The notes: a model not told the origin generated them from the sequence alone. DNA of 64,000 bases from Ambrosia x helenae (GCA_030844895.1 CM061230.1:186001-250000); one strand, 5' to 3'; numbered from the stretch's first letter, positions 1-11,337 are shown. Numbers and translations: made by a program.

Positions 1-1135
1 TTACTTGATGGAGAAATGATAGTTGACACTGATCCTAGCACACACAAGCAGGAAAGGAGATATCTCATTTATGATCTTATAGCAATCAACAAAACATCGC
101 TTGTAGATGTAAGTCCCTTTTATCTCTTAATTCACCTTTTTATATGCTTTGAGTTGTTGACTATGTTGTGTAATGCTACAAAAGTTTTGTGTTAATGATC
201 CATTGTTTCTTTGAGCATGATGTTTGTATAACAATCTATCATGAATTGTATAGTATTAAATTGTTAATGAGGGTGTTCTTCGGTTTGTTAAGATAACATA
301 CTTCACAATTTTTTCTCGATTTGAGCAACCAACTTTAAACAACACAAAACTGAAACTTACCTTTAAAAAGTTGTTGATTTGGCATTTAGGTTCTATGTGC
401 CACGTAACATCTGATTTGATATATTAAAATTATTTATAAATATATAAATTTATATCATTATTTATATAAAAGAATAATTTTTTACATTTGTAAAAATAAT
501 CTTATTTTTATAAAAACTTATATAAGAATTTTTTGCATGTGAAGGCGTGTAGCAATCCAATACAGTGGCTGGCATGGTATAAACAAGTGCCACACTAGCA
601 TTTTACAATAGAATAAACTAAAATGAGTTTGGTTGCTAAAATCGGTAATAAATAGTGCACTGGTTTCTATTTTGCACACAATTAAAAGTCGATTGCTAAA
701 ATCAGGAAAGATGCAAAAGTTTGCTTCCATTTTGTGCAGCTATTTTGGTTTTTCTGATTATTTTACTAAGAAACTCTACACGAAGCTCAATGAATTTTTC
801 GATGTCATTTCAGCACCCTTTTAGTGACAGGTGGAAGATACTTGAGAATGAAGTTATCAAACCTAGGAACATTGAGCGAGACCATTTGATCAAAATGATC
901 AAAAGTGGAAAATCCCGTACTACAGATATGATTTGGAACTATTTAGGGTGCGTAATATGGCCATTATTTACCATTACATCTTGATATCAATATTTTTTGT
1001 GTTAAGATTCATTTTTTAACAACTCAATTAATTTAGGTGAGGCGGAAAGAATTCTATCTACTCTCTGCTGTATCTAAGCTTCTTAAAGTGTTCATCCCAA
1101 GCCTTCCTCATGCATCTGATGGTCTCATTTTCCAG
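1..1135 (+). pseudogene. mRNA-capping enzyme, guanylyltransferase part (partial, frameshifted)
   Basis: Three exons are visible. Exon 1 (1-108, open at the window edge) reads LLDGEMIVDTDPSTHKQERR and continues with YLIYDLIAIN. Exon 2 (814-947) starts with HPFSDRWKILENEVIKPRN and ends with PYYRYDLELFR. Exon 3 (1037-1135) is VRRKEFYLLSAVSKLL to DGLIFQ. This is the nucleotidyltransferase core of the plant mRNA guanylyltransferase, which transfers GMP to the 5' end of nuclear pre-mRNA. Splice sites are clean (GT at 109, AG before 814, GT at 948, AG before 1037, GT at 1136). Exon 2 is 134 bases long, and its two ends lie in different frames, so a 1-base loss or 2-base gain lies around 880-915. The next conserved exon is not found before or after the N gap at 1605. 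The gene is therefore either decaying or damaged by assembly error. Family identity is confident; functional status is not. Confidence 0.8.
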
Positions 1136-1514
1136 GTGACCGTCAGTTTTTTTACATGTTGAATGCATAATCAATTTTTATGTCTGAATAAACAACTTTT
1201 GTCTCTGATTGTTTGATTACATGTTCAAATAATTAGCTTCATACCAGCTACAGCAAAATTGGTTACCGAAGGTTAAAATACAATTATCACTTCTTTTAAA
1301 CCTGATTAGAGAGAAACTGACTCTCATCTAATAAGGCGGGCTCTTTTTTTATATTCACAAGAATGTCCTTCCGGTTCATTTTATGGATAAACAAAATCTG
1401 TTTTAGATGTATGATTATTTGCTCAAAACCACCATCTCAGCTAGCTACAAGAAAATTGATTGTCAAAGGTGTAAAACTATAAATGGCCTAATTACCTCTT
1501 CCCTTAAATATAAT

Positions 1515-1604
1515 AAAGAGAACTTTACTCCTCACAAGAGTTTTGTTGTTAGTTTGTTACTCCTCATAAGACATCTGCTTTTTCTTTAACGTAAGAATGC
1601 TTTT
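1515..1604. repeat. Copy of a dispersed repeat, inverted copy at window end
   Basis: About 90 bases, from aaagagaactttactcctc to gtaagaatgctttt, match the reverse complement of 63911-64000 with only scattered differences. The copy runs directly into the N gap, so its full extent is hidden. Family not recognised. Confidence 0.75.
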
Positions 1605-1704
1605 NNNNNNNNNNNNNNNNNNNNNNNNNNNNNNNNNNNNNNNNNNNNNNNNNNNNNNNNNNNNNNNNNNNNNNNNNNNNNNNNNNNNNNNNNNNNNNNN
1701 NNNN
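1605..1704. other. Assembly gap (100 N)
   Basis: Exactly 100 N bases, the usual placeholder for a gap of unknown size. It lies where the next exons of the capping-enzyme gene would be expected. Confidence 0.98.
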
Positions 1705-2393
1705 AAATTCTTGACTGATTTAATAATGATCTAATCAAGGGTTTGATTTGAAACCTGATTATTCAATGTGGTATTAAAGTCTAGAAACCGTTCTTTATCT
1801 ACCAAACAAATTAGTATGAATAATAATAAGATGTTGGTATTATTGTTCGCGCTTTGACTGTAATAGTAAAAAAGGTAACGGAAAAATATCACTCTTAAGT
1901 TTTTTTTACGGTTTTACCTATATCGTAAATTTAACCATTACAACAGGGTTGGGTTGTCCTTGTCTTCTTTGCGCCTTTGGTAATTGGTACATTACTACAT
2001 TTCAACAGCAAAATAAATATGATCAGTTGCAATATACAAACAGTAGATATCAGTCTGTCAATAACTTTCAAGCCCAAAAAACCACGTGGGTTCAAACCGG
2101 ATCGGGGCTTAAGCAAGTTGTGTTTTAGTTATGGGTTCAAACGTGCTGAGTCGGTTAGGCTATTTTGGGTTATTAATTTGCTGAATATGATCACAATGAC
2201 ACTATTTATAAATAACTAGAAACTTAACCAAATTGCAATATTGGTAGGGGTTGAGAAACAATATTATTGTACTAAATTGTTTTTATAATAATTCATGTGT
2301 TGAGTCGAACTGATTTACATAAAAAGGTAGCATGTTACGTGCATGCCTCTAAATTAATTTAAAAAAACTGGATCACTAGTCTAATAATAGTTT
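1705..2393. other. AT-rich intergenic stretch, no gene seen
   Basis: No exon with conserved protein sequence is recognisable. The only notable site is the left 9-bp target duplication (2385-2393) of the following MULE. Confidence 0.5.
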
Positions 2394-3607
2394 GAAAAAA
2401 ATTACACCGTTAGTCCTTATGGTTTTCCACCAAATTTCAATGTAAGGTATTAAGGTTTTATTGTTTCACTTTAAGGTATTAAGCTTTTAATTTGTTTCAA
2501 TGTCAGGTATTAGGGACTAACATAGTTAAAACTTAATGAGTTTGAGGGTATTATGGTCATTCACCTGTTTATAAAGAAACAAAATAAAAATCAAAACCCA
2601 GTTGTACAAGACTCGAACTTGGGACCTTGGCTTATTAAAAGAACAGGCAAACCAGCTGATCTAAGCTACCAGATGGTTATTATTTCGATCAGAATCTTTA
2701 TAAATGAAATCGATGCAGGTCATCTTCCCCAATTCAACCCAAAAACAAACCCTAACCCTCGAATCTTGATCAATAAGATCCACTTCATCGATTGATGATT
2801 GATTGGTGACCGACACAATTATCCTTGTCATTGCCAGCCATCAATTTCGATATTACGACCAGATTCATGGTTAGTTATAACGATTTCAAAAGCATTTTTA
2901 AAAACCTTCCAAAAACTCGATTCAATCATCTTAAATCCGTCGTCATTTCCAAACATTTATACACCCTATATATTCAGACTGTAGTGCGACCAAAACGCAT
3001 CCAAAATTCCTCTTCTACCACATCCTAAATCTCTCCCAATCGAAAGTTTTTGTATTTCGGCTCACTTGTGCTCATTTACACCATCTCCAGTTCGGTATGA
3101 TTCAATTACTCTTTGCTTTAATGTCGATTATAGTTTAGAACAAAAGCCCCATGCTTTTTTCTTTCATATGTATCGTTTCTTATTCAATCGATTGTGATAG
3201 GGGTTAGGGTTAGTAGGATATAAGAATGGGATTTTGTTTTAATCTAGTTGTTTATAAATATCAAACAGATTCCTTAAAATCAACAAACACCCACCCAATC
3301 AACTGGTCTGGGCGTGAGTCCATCACAGACCAGGTCTAGGGTTCGATATCTGCCTAAGGCCGATTTTATTCCGTTTTTTCTTTGTTTCTTTCTTTTATAA
3401 ACAGGTGAATGGACCATAATACCCCTCAAACTTAGTTAAGTTTTAACTAGGTTAGTTCTAATACCTGACATTGAAAAAATTAAAGCTTAAACACCTGATA
3501 TTGAAACAAATTAAAAGCTTAATACCTTAAAGTGAAAACAATAAAAACCTTAATACCTTACATTGAAATTTGGTGGAAACCATAAGGACTAACGGTGTAA
3601 TTTTTTC
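2394..3607. mobile_element. MULE-type transposon, long inverted repeats, 9-bp TSD
   Basis: The two ends are long inverted repeats of roughly 200 bases, beginning gaaaaaaattacaccg and ending cggtgtaattttttc. They are flanked by a perfect 9-bp duplication TAATAGTTT (2385-2393 and 3608-3616). Long terminal repeats with a 9-bp TSD define Mutator-like elements. The interior has no transposase. Around 2730-3110 it looks like a captured gene 5' region (caaaccctaaccctcg and similar 5'UTR-like text), as in Pack-MULEs; that is inference. Both arms carry tRNA-like segments (about 2601-2672 on the minus strand and 3292-3355 on the plus strand). Confidence 0.85.
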
Positions 3608-4100
3608 TAATAGTTTTTATTGTCATATTTTTTTTTTCATAAATATATATTTACAAAAACTCGGGAAATAAATTTGCGACTCAACATGCCCCATTTCGAC
3701 TTGTTACCCGTCCCGCCTGTTTTAACACAACACTTGTTTAAATCTAACTGATTCAGTCCCTATGTGCAAGTATAAATCTGATTAAGGTTAAACTGCTTCT
3801 AAAAGATGACTTATGCATTATGCAACAAACAAGATTGAATGGCAATTTAACTACTTCTAATCAGGAATTAAGCAGATATATAACAAAATTGATGCACTTG
3901 ATGCCAAGAAAATTAAAACATACCACGGATTTTTGAGCGGGCTAGCCATCTTGTAGAAGGCGCTCGGGCCACACGAAACGAAGCAGCTGCAGCAACAGCC
4001 GCCACCCGTATTCTGTAACAATTAATAAAATACATGCAAGCAAAGTGAGTTTGGGTTTAGTTTAACTAAATATGTAAAAAGTAATAACTGAACTAAGATG

Positions 4101-4275
4101 CAGTGGCGGATCTAGATACATTTTTCAGTAGTAACGTTTTTCATTTTTTTCATTTTAGTAGCAACGTTTTTCAAATTTCGTAAAAAAAACCAAATTTTCC
4201 ACTAATTTTCCACTACGCGCGCGAAGTTAAGCCGCAACGTCCGCACCCCCTGGTTGTGTGCTAGATCCGCCCCTG
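4101..4275. mobile_element. hAT-type MITE (CAGTGGCGGATCTAG family), 8-bp TSD
   Basis: Ends CAGTGGCGGATCTAG and CTAGATCCGCCCCTG are inverted repeats, flanked by the duplication CTAAGATG (4093-4100 and 4276-4283). It lies in the last intron of the DUF21 gene. The sibling at 21697-21864 has the same ends. Confidence 0.9.
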
Positions 4276-5040
4276 CTAAGATGCACCTAAGGTACAAACC
4301 TTTTATGTAATCTATGTACACATCAGTTTCATCGACAATTTCCTCCTGCATCATTGAGGGAAACTGTTTAGCAAAACTTGAATCAAAATATTTATGAAAA
4401 ACAGAAATATAACTTGTTGTAAAGGTCATCCTTTTAAGTTTTAAATACACAATATCATATTTATAATTCCAAAACAAAAATATAAAATAGGTAAACATGA
4501 TATTTAAGAGTGTTTTTTTTTTGATAAATTATAGGGGTGTAATCGCGAGTAGCTCTTGAGTGACTCAACTCGCTTACACCCCAAACAAATACGATATTAT
4601 GAAATTTTGATCATTCAGAAGGACATGTCGTAGATTAGAACAGTAAGTTATACTTGTAGAAGCTCTTCGAAACATCTTCTAGGGTAATAAATCCCAATGA
4701 CCTCACCATCTTGAACATCATCAGCAAAATATCTTGAGCCTTTTGTAGTGAGGCCCATTGTTGACTTTGTAGTCCTGTCAATGTTTACCACAAAATCTGA
4801 TTCTTCTTCAAGCTTAGGCAACAACGGTTTCGTTAGTTGTGAATGTTTATTTTGATTTTTGCCTCCTAATTTTAGATCACCAACATTAGCAGGAGAATGA
4901 TTCTTGTTTTTCACTTTAAACTACTGCTGCCATATGACTGCCACCCTTTTGAAACTCATTAAGGATGTCATATAATGGCATATTTGCTGGAAACCTGGAA
5001 CATAATAATATAGTAGTCAAAATTATATGATTCAGAATGA

Positions 5041-5110
5041 ACGGGGTAGCAGCGCAACTTGTTGCCACGACCAACCTGCCATTCTCCAGTAATTTGTTAT
5101 GGTTACTTTA
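5041..5110 (-). repeat. Fragment of a retroelement-like ORF end
   Basis: The text ggggtagcagcgcaacttgttgcc resembles the segment at 7549-7575 and, in reverse, the one at 20900-20950 that reads GFAIQKGVAAQLVARLP. It is a short relic inside an intron of the DUF21 gene. Orientation is uncertain. Confidence 0.4.
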
Positions 5111-5135
5111 TTAATGAAATGATGAGCTTTTGCAT

Positions 5136-5138
<3 letters not shown>

Positions 5139-5170
<32 letters not shown>
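5139..5170. repeat. (CA)n/(TA)n microsatellite
   Basis: A run of ca dinucleotides passes directly into at dinucleotides, inside an intron of the DUF21 gene. Confidence 0.9.
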
Positions 5171-6178
5171 AATAACTTGCCTGGGGATTTTCCTAATAGA
5201 AACATCACTAACTAGAGTATCGGTTTCTGGCCTAACTGTAAGAAGGCTTTTCACCTACAAGGTGAATATACAAAAGACAATCCAACTTTACAAAAAAACT
5301 AATGCTAATTTAAGAAGTTGAAAAGTAGAAAAAGTTGAGATACTATGTAGATCTTCTAAACATACCAATAGAAGTCCAATGATGTGTTTTCGATTCCCAG
5401 AGTACACAGGAACACGGCTATGGCCTTTGTCAAGGATTTTTCCAAATGTTTCCCTACATAATATCGGGTACACTTTAATCCACAGTGTGTTCATAGTGTT
5501 GAAATATTGAAGAGAACCAAAGGTTAACATTGATAAGGTGAAATGAATAATATGTCGAGAACCACATTTGTACCTACTAGGCTACTATTTTAATTATGAT
5601 ACATAAGACGGCTATGTAACCGCTTCTGTTTCTCTCTATCGTTACTTTTGATTAATATTTACGCACTATGTTGTACAAGTAGAAGACATAGTGGCGAACT
5701 CACCAGTTCAGTTTTGAATTCACATCCAGGGAGAATGTTGATTCAATAGGTGTCATGGCCTCCTCTGCAGTCTACACATATGTCCAGATGTTAAATAAAA
5801 AGGTATGGAGAAATACAACCAAACAAAGCAACTATTTAGAGTGTTATTGTAATAGAAGAAAGTTCATCTGAGAACTACACAGTCTGAAAACCAAATTGGG
5901 TCGTTCGATCAAAAAAAAGTGCAGGGGAAAGATTGAGTAATCACATGTGAATGAAAGCATAAGCGTCCACATGATTCACATACCGTTACTTCAGTCTGAC
6001 CCTTATTTTTTTTATTTGATTGAGTAATCAGTCTAAGCTGCTCAACTTGTGTCATTGTGTGCCTCACAAATCAAGATAATTTTGGTTCTACCGACAGACA
6101 AATGAGTGACTTGGGCCTTCTAAATTCAAGCGTTATCAACCGAAAAGAAGGAAAAAGATGGAGAATATTTGGCTACAA

Positions 6179-6180
<2 letters not shown>

Positions 6181-6216
<36 letters not shown>

Positions 6217-6645
6217 AATGGTTCTAGAGAAAACCCTCCTTATTTGGTAAACTCTGGAAACTCTGACTTCCCAATATATTTTTTTTTTGAAAAAAATAGG
6301 GCAAGTAATATACATGATTTTAAGCATTTTGGGCCAAAAAAAATTAAAAAAGCGCCAAGTATTTTTTTTTTAAAATAAAAAATAAAATTTTGACTAACAC
6401 ATGTTAAGCGCTAATAACAGGTGTTAACAATGTGTTAACTATATGTAAACAGTAGACGTTTTTTATTTTTTAAAAAAAACCGTTCGGCGCTTTTTCGATT
6501 TTTTTGGCTCGAAATGCTTAAAAAAATGTATATTTACATACCCTATTTTTTTCAAAAAAAAAAAAAATGTTGGGAAGTCAGAGTTTCCAGAGTTTACCAA
6601 ATAAGGAGGGTTTCCTCCATATACTTTACCTATATATATATATAT
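6181..6645. mobile_element. Hairpin MITE bordered by AT microsatellites
   Basis: A left arm (about 6218-6360, with ccctccttatttggtaaact) is the reverse complement of the right arm (about 6475-6625, with agtttaccaaataaggaggg). Both arms also contain the inner motif aagcattttgggcc or its reverse. AT repeats at 6181-6213 and 6632-6645 flank it, so no clean TSD can be read. A relative with the same inner motif lies at about 21997-22425. Confidence 0.75.
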
Positions 6646-7149
6646 CCAGAACCAAATTGCTTATAAGAACAATTACTAAGGTATTGTTTATGTGTAGCCT
6701 TCTCTAAAGAACTTGCCTTTCTACAGGAAGCATTAGTAAAAGATATTTTAGAATGATATATTTAGTTATTTACTGCAGAGCATACCTTTTCTGTCAAGTC
6801 AAGCGCTCCACTTATGATTGTAATCTCATCATGTGTAAGTTCACCGCCTTTACCAGCCTGTCGTGATTTTATTATTAAAGAACGACAACAAAAGGACAGT
6901 ACAAGTTGGTTTTAAAACAAATAAAATGTAATAGGATACTTGTCAAGTTTAGAGGTAGTAAGAAGGGTAGTTTGGGTAACTAAGTAAAGGTCAAAACAGG
7001 TTCGGTTGGGCAGGAGTCGCTTATTATAGTACGTCATGGTCGTGTTAGACTGACCTCAAAACACTTCTTGCTCATCTCTTTAGCTAACTATAATAATCAG
7101 TGTGCTACTTATGATTCAAAAATAAAGTCATTACGATAATAATTCGGGA

Positions 7150-7640
7150 TCTTGGTTAACACGATTATGGAGGTTTCAAGCGTTAAAAAAAGACTTTGGC
7201 CAACTTTCAACCCGTGTCACCCATCCAACCCATTAAGGTTCGGATGGGCGCAAGGCAAGCATGCGTGTGTTGACCTGACTGGGGTATCCCCATTGGTGGG
7301 ACTTCGGGATTCGGGTTTTGTGGCTGGGCAGGCAGTTTTGAAAGCTGAGGGCAAAAAAGTGGATAAACATGAAGCGGCTTGTCTAGAGAACCAGCACGTG
7401 TTTGTGCCCTTCGCTTTTGATACTTTCGGAGCGCTGGCCCCGCAAGCAATCAAGCTCCTCGATCGCGTGAAGAAAGTTTATGCAAAGTAATTCCCCAGCT
7501 GCTAAGGGCCAATGTTTTATTTTCAATAGAGTAGGTTTTGCAATACAAAAAGGGGTAGCGGCGCAAGTTGTGGCCGTTTACCTGCGTATCACTTGTAATT
7601 GGTTGTCTTTGGTTTAATGAAATTGAAATTTTTTGAGATA
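7150..7640 (+). mobile_element. Retroelement-derived ORF remnant
   Basis: An open stretch (7152-7490) reads GVSPLVGLRDSGFVAGQAVL, KHEAACLENQHVFVPFAFDT and FGALAPQAIKLLDRV, followed downstream by a segment equivalent to AIQKGVAAQ. I recall this block from plant retroelement-associated hypothetical proteins, but cannot name the domain. Related pieces occur at 5041-5110, 20885-20977 and 21873-21950. It lies inside a DUF21-gene intron, so it is probably not an independent gene. Confidence 0.5.
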
Positions 7641-7994
7641 AAACTATCACAACCCAAATTGACCCATTTATAATTGAATGATTCGAAATTGCCATCTCTA
7701 GTCAATTCGCATATTTATGCCACAAACAAATATACATAAATGTTTACCTCTTGGCTGTGAATGGAGACAAGCTCTTTTATTTGGGCACGTCGAAACAGAG
7801 TATCATTATGCCCAATTAAAGCATCTAAAAGCTGCATATTTTGTGAACTTTAATATTAGATGTTGGTAAACCTTCTCCAAAGAAGTTATAGATAAATCAT
7901 GATATGTTAAATTAATTAAAAGTTCGTAGATAAAGAAAACTATAGTAACAATTTAAACAGACAGAAATTTCTAACAAGGACACATTCAACTATT

Positions 7995-8700
7995 CAGGCC
8001 TGTAAACAAACCGAACGAACACGAACACAGGCGTGTTCGTGTTTGTTCATTTAACTTTAACCGAACCGACACGAACACGAACAAAGACAAGAACACGAAC
8101 ACATAATCGAACACATTTTTGTGTTCGTGTTTGTTCATTAAGAAATTTGGCGTGTTCGTGTTCGTTTATGTTCGTTCATTTAAACCTAAACGAACAGTTC
8201 ATGAACATAAACGAACACAAATGATCAATATAAACGAACACAAATGAACATAAACGAACACAAACAAAAACAAGTTGATAATGATTCATGAACATAAATG
8301 AACGTTAGGGTTAGGGTGGAGAGCGGCTGTGAAGTGTGGGGCTGTGAAGTGTGAAAGCGGCTAATAAGTGATATGTTTAGAATGTTAGGGTTAAGGTTAA
8401 GTTTTTAGAACATATGAATTAAGGTTACTTAACAAAAGGAAATAAATAATAAAAATAAAGCTAAGTTTAATTAAACGAACATAAACGAACAAAATAAACG
8501 AACATAAATGAACGAACATAAACGAACGTTCATGAACATAAATGAACGAACACAACGTGTGTTCATGTTCGTTCGTTTAGTTAAACGAACAAAAAATTGT
8601 GTTCGTGTTCGTTCATTTATTTAAATAAACGAACATAAACGAACTTCCCGCCGAACAGTTCACGAACAGTTCATGAACGTTCGGTTCGTTTACAGGCCTA
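7995..8700. mobile_element. hAT-type non-autonomous element, 8-bp TSD
   Basis: The ends CAGGCCTGTAAACAAACC and GGTTCGTTTACAGGCCTA form inverted repeats. They are bounded by a perfect duplication CAACTATT (7987-7994 and 8701-8708). The subterminal parts are built of many copies of cgaacacgaac / gaacataaacgaac in both orientations, so single-stranded forms would fold strongly. No transposase ORF is seen. It lies in intron 4 of the DUF21 gene. Confidence 0.93.
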
Positions 8701-8924
8701 CAACTATTGAAGAAGCTTTTGCTATTCCCACAAGCTAAAAGCAAAGATTAATTAGTTATTAAAGAAACTAGCATGAAATTACCTTTCCAACAGGAAAAGC
8801 AATAGGATAGCAAATGACCATTAAAACTCGAATAAGCCCTGCAAAATTAGCACCCACAGCAAGTCCGTATCTTGTTGATATTGCTTGTGGAATTACCTAT
8901 TGGCATGGTACAAACTTTTAGTCT

Positions 8925-8963
<39 letters not shown>

Positions 8964-9197
8964 AACTATCATAAATACCTCTCCAAAAGTCAGTACAAAA
9001 GTCACAGACAACAACACTGCAACAGCTGGATAAAAAATCTTTTCTAGGGAAATAGGAAGAGCCTGTAGAACATTAAAATGTAACTTAGTGAGTACTAATA
9101 CAAAGAGGTATAATACCTCCACACATGTGAAGTCTATAATCTGTATATTCCATGACATATATGATAGAAAAGCTCTATATATATTGTGTCTAACTAA

Positions 9198-9480
9198 GAG
9201 CATTCACAACGCTGGACTGGTCCAAATTTTAGACTTGCCATATCAACATGCCACATCATTCCAAACCCATTTTTTCCTCTAACACTAAACCATTTCAAAC
9301 CTTCACGTTACAACCCACTTTTACACAAAACAAATAATAAAATAATGTGTGTGTGTGTGGCCCCCACCCATTCCAAAGCGGACCAAACCATTTTGGACCA
9401 CCTTCTCCAACGCTACACCTCGTCCGCTTTTGTGGTTTGGAATTTCGAACCACATTTTGGATGTCCCGTTGGAGGTGCTC
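9198..9480. mobile_element. Tourist/PIF-type MITE, TAA TSD
   Basis: The ends GAGCATTCACAACG and GTTGGAGGTGCTC are imperfect inverted repeats flanked by TAA (9195-9197 and 9481-9483). The interior contains the ggaccaaaccatttt / ccattccaaagcgg motifs also seen at 17995-18370. Confidence 0.75.
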
Positions 9481-9525
9481 TAACAGCAAGGAATGCAATA
9501 GCTCATAACATCAAGATAAAACTAA

Positions 9526-9745
9526 GAGCAAGCGTAGTAGTGGAGCAAATTTCGCCCCCCCCCCCCCCACACACACCACATGGAAGTATTCTATTGGCTA
9601 GCCAAAAAGAGAGGACATTCACGCCCATTTTCGCGTGAAAAAAATTCACGCCCAAACTAAATTTAGAGCAAAAACGCCTCCGGGGGCGGTGTGGGGCTCG
9701 AATAGGAGCATTTCACGCCCTTTTACTTCTCCATTACGGATGGTC
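9526..9745. mobile_element. Tourist/PIF-type MITE, TAA TSD
   Basis: Ends GAGCAAGCGTAGTAG and CTCCATTACGGATGGTC are flanked by TAA (9523-9525 and 9746-9748 within the tctaag context). It contains a C homopolymer at 9555-9568 and follows the previous Tourist element closely. Confidence 0.6.
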
Positions 9746-10162
9746 TAAGTTATCCCATCACTGGTTCCTGGAATTAGGTGATATTTGATACATTTATGCT
9801 AACAATTTGCTCTACAGCCTACAAGAGGTACCCATACTACCATATAAAACAATTCAAATCAAACTTGGTATCAACAGAGAGAGTAAAAAAATACGTCGAA
9901 CCAACCTCCATTGCTGCAGCATTACACAAAAGCAATGTTACAAGAAGCTGATGTTGCCTTTGAACAATTGGTAGGATAGCAGCTGCATAAAAAAAGCAGA
10001 TAACAATCACCAATAGAAAAGTAAGTAATATTAGATCCCAAAATCCAACAAACTCAACAAGAATAACATAGTAATCACACAAATTTAAAATGCAATAATT
10101 AGTTTTTACTTTTTGCATGCTATCTTAAGATTTCATATTTAATCAGCCAAAACAACCATTTA

Positions 10163-10992
10163 GTGTAACCCCAAGGGGGAAGGGGAGGGGGGGGGGGGGG
10201 GGGATGGCGTGAAAGCCCGTCCCGCCCACCTACACCATCCCACCTCTAGGGGTGTAAATGACACGTAGCGGCTCGGGATCGGCTCGGTAAAAAGCTCGAA
10301 CGAGCCGAGCCCGAGCCTGAAATATGGCTCGTTTAGTTATCGAGCCCGAGCTCGAGCCCTAAATACAAAGCTCGATTGGGCTCGCGAGCCTAATCGAGCC
10401 TTAACGAGCTAGAGCCCCAACCCGAGCCCGAGCCTAAGTTACAGCCGAGCCTAAGTTATAGCCTTAACGATTGGGCTCGCGAGCCTAAGTTATAGCCGAG
10501 TTTTTGCGAACTCGAGCCGAGCTTTTGAGCTCGTTTGAGATTCTCAAATCACCTCGAGCCGAGCCGAGCCGAGCTCGAGCTTTGGATTTTGCTAGCGAGC
10601 CGAGCTCGAGCTCAAGATTGTAGGCTCGAACCGAGCCGAGCTCGAGCTCAAGCTTCACAAAACCTTAACGAGCCCGAGCCGAGCCCAGTCAGGCTCGGGC
10701 TCGGCTCGGCTCGTTTACACCCCTACCCACTTCCATGTGAAGAGGGCGTGAGCCCCTTGGGCGGCAGAATCTTCATTGACGCGGGGGACTTGAGATTGAA
10801 GTGTAATTTTTTGATTGGCCAATTTTTTTTATTTATTTTTTATTTTTTAACTTTAACATACAAACTAAATAATATAATATTATTCCCTTCACTCCCCTTC
10901 CACTCCTCACAATTTTCACATTTCAAACACGGGCCCTACAAGTTCCACATAGCGCTTCATGCCCCTCTTTCCCCCCTCCACTCCGTATAGTC
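10163..10992. mobile_element. Tourist-like element split by a hAT insertion
   Basis: Outer ends beside TTA (10160-10162 and 10993-10995) enclose a purine-rich left part (ggggaaggggagggg) and a pyrimidine-rich right part. A complete hAT element (10247-10725) sits inside. Without it the element would be about 340 bases, close to the related MITE at 25724-26047. Confidence 0.55.
10247..10725. mobile_element. hAT-type MITE (TAGGGGTGTAAA family), nested
   Basis: The ends TAGGGGTGTAAATGAC and CGTTTACACCCCTA are inverted repeats, flanked by CCCACCTC and CCCACTTC (7 of 8 match). The inside is composed of gagccgagc / gctcgggct repeats in both orientations. A sibling lies at 47561-47979. Confidence 0.88.
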
Positions 10993-11337
10993 TTACAAAC
11001 AAGTGACAGGTAAATAGGCAAGCAACTGCGCAACATGCATTTAAGCTATTAAAAGGATATTCATCAAATTCTAAGCTTGCATGCTATTTAACTTCCCACA
11101 CTCTACATATCTAATCGAAATCGTCGTTAATCTTCTCATTAATTACGCTTATTTCAGATATTTTACGAAACCTAAAATTCAATATCAAATAAAAAAAAAA
11201 AAATTCAAATCCTACCTAACACATAAACCGTGAGTTAGGTAGCCGTTTCATGTAATAACAGACACAATAATATCAACTGAACACTCTAAAACTAAATTTA
11301 AACTGTTCCATAATAATAATAATAATAATAATAATGA

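Noticed and set aside
2601..2672. Functional tRNA gene (Lys-like CTTTTAA loop)
   Set aside because: Stems do not pair well, the B box deviates and it lies in a MULE arm; kept only as a tRNA-like segment.
8033..8224. ORF of Thr/Arg-rich text (EPTRTRTKTRTRTHNRTH)
   Set aside because: It translates the gaacacgaac subterminal repeats of a hAT element.
10535..10990. ORF of 151 codons (RAELELWILLASRARAQ...)
   Set aside because: It lies across the gagccgagc repeats of a hAT MITE and its Tourist host; no protein similarity.
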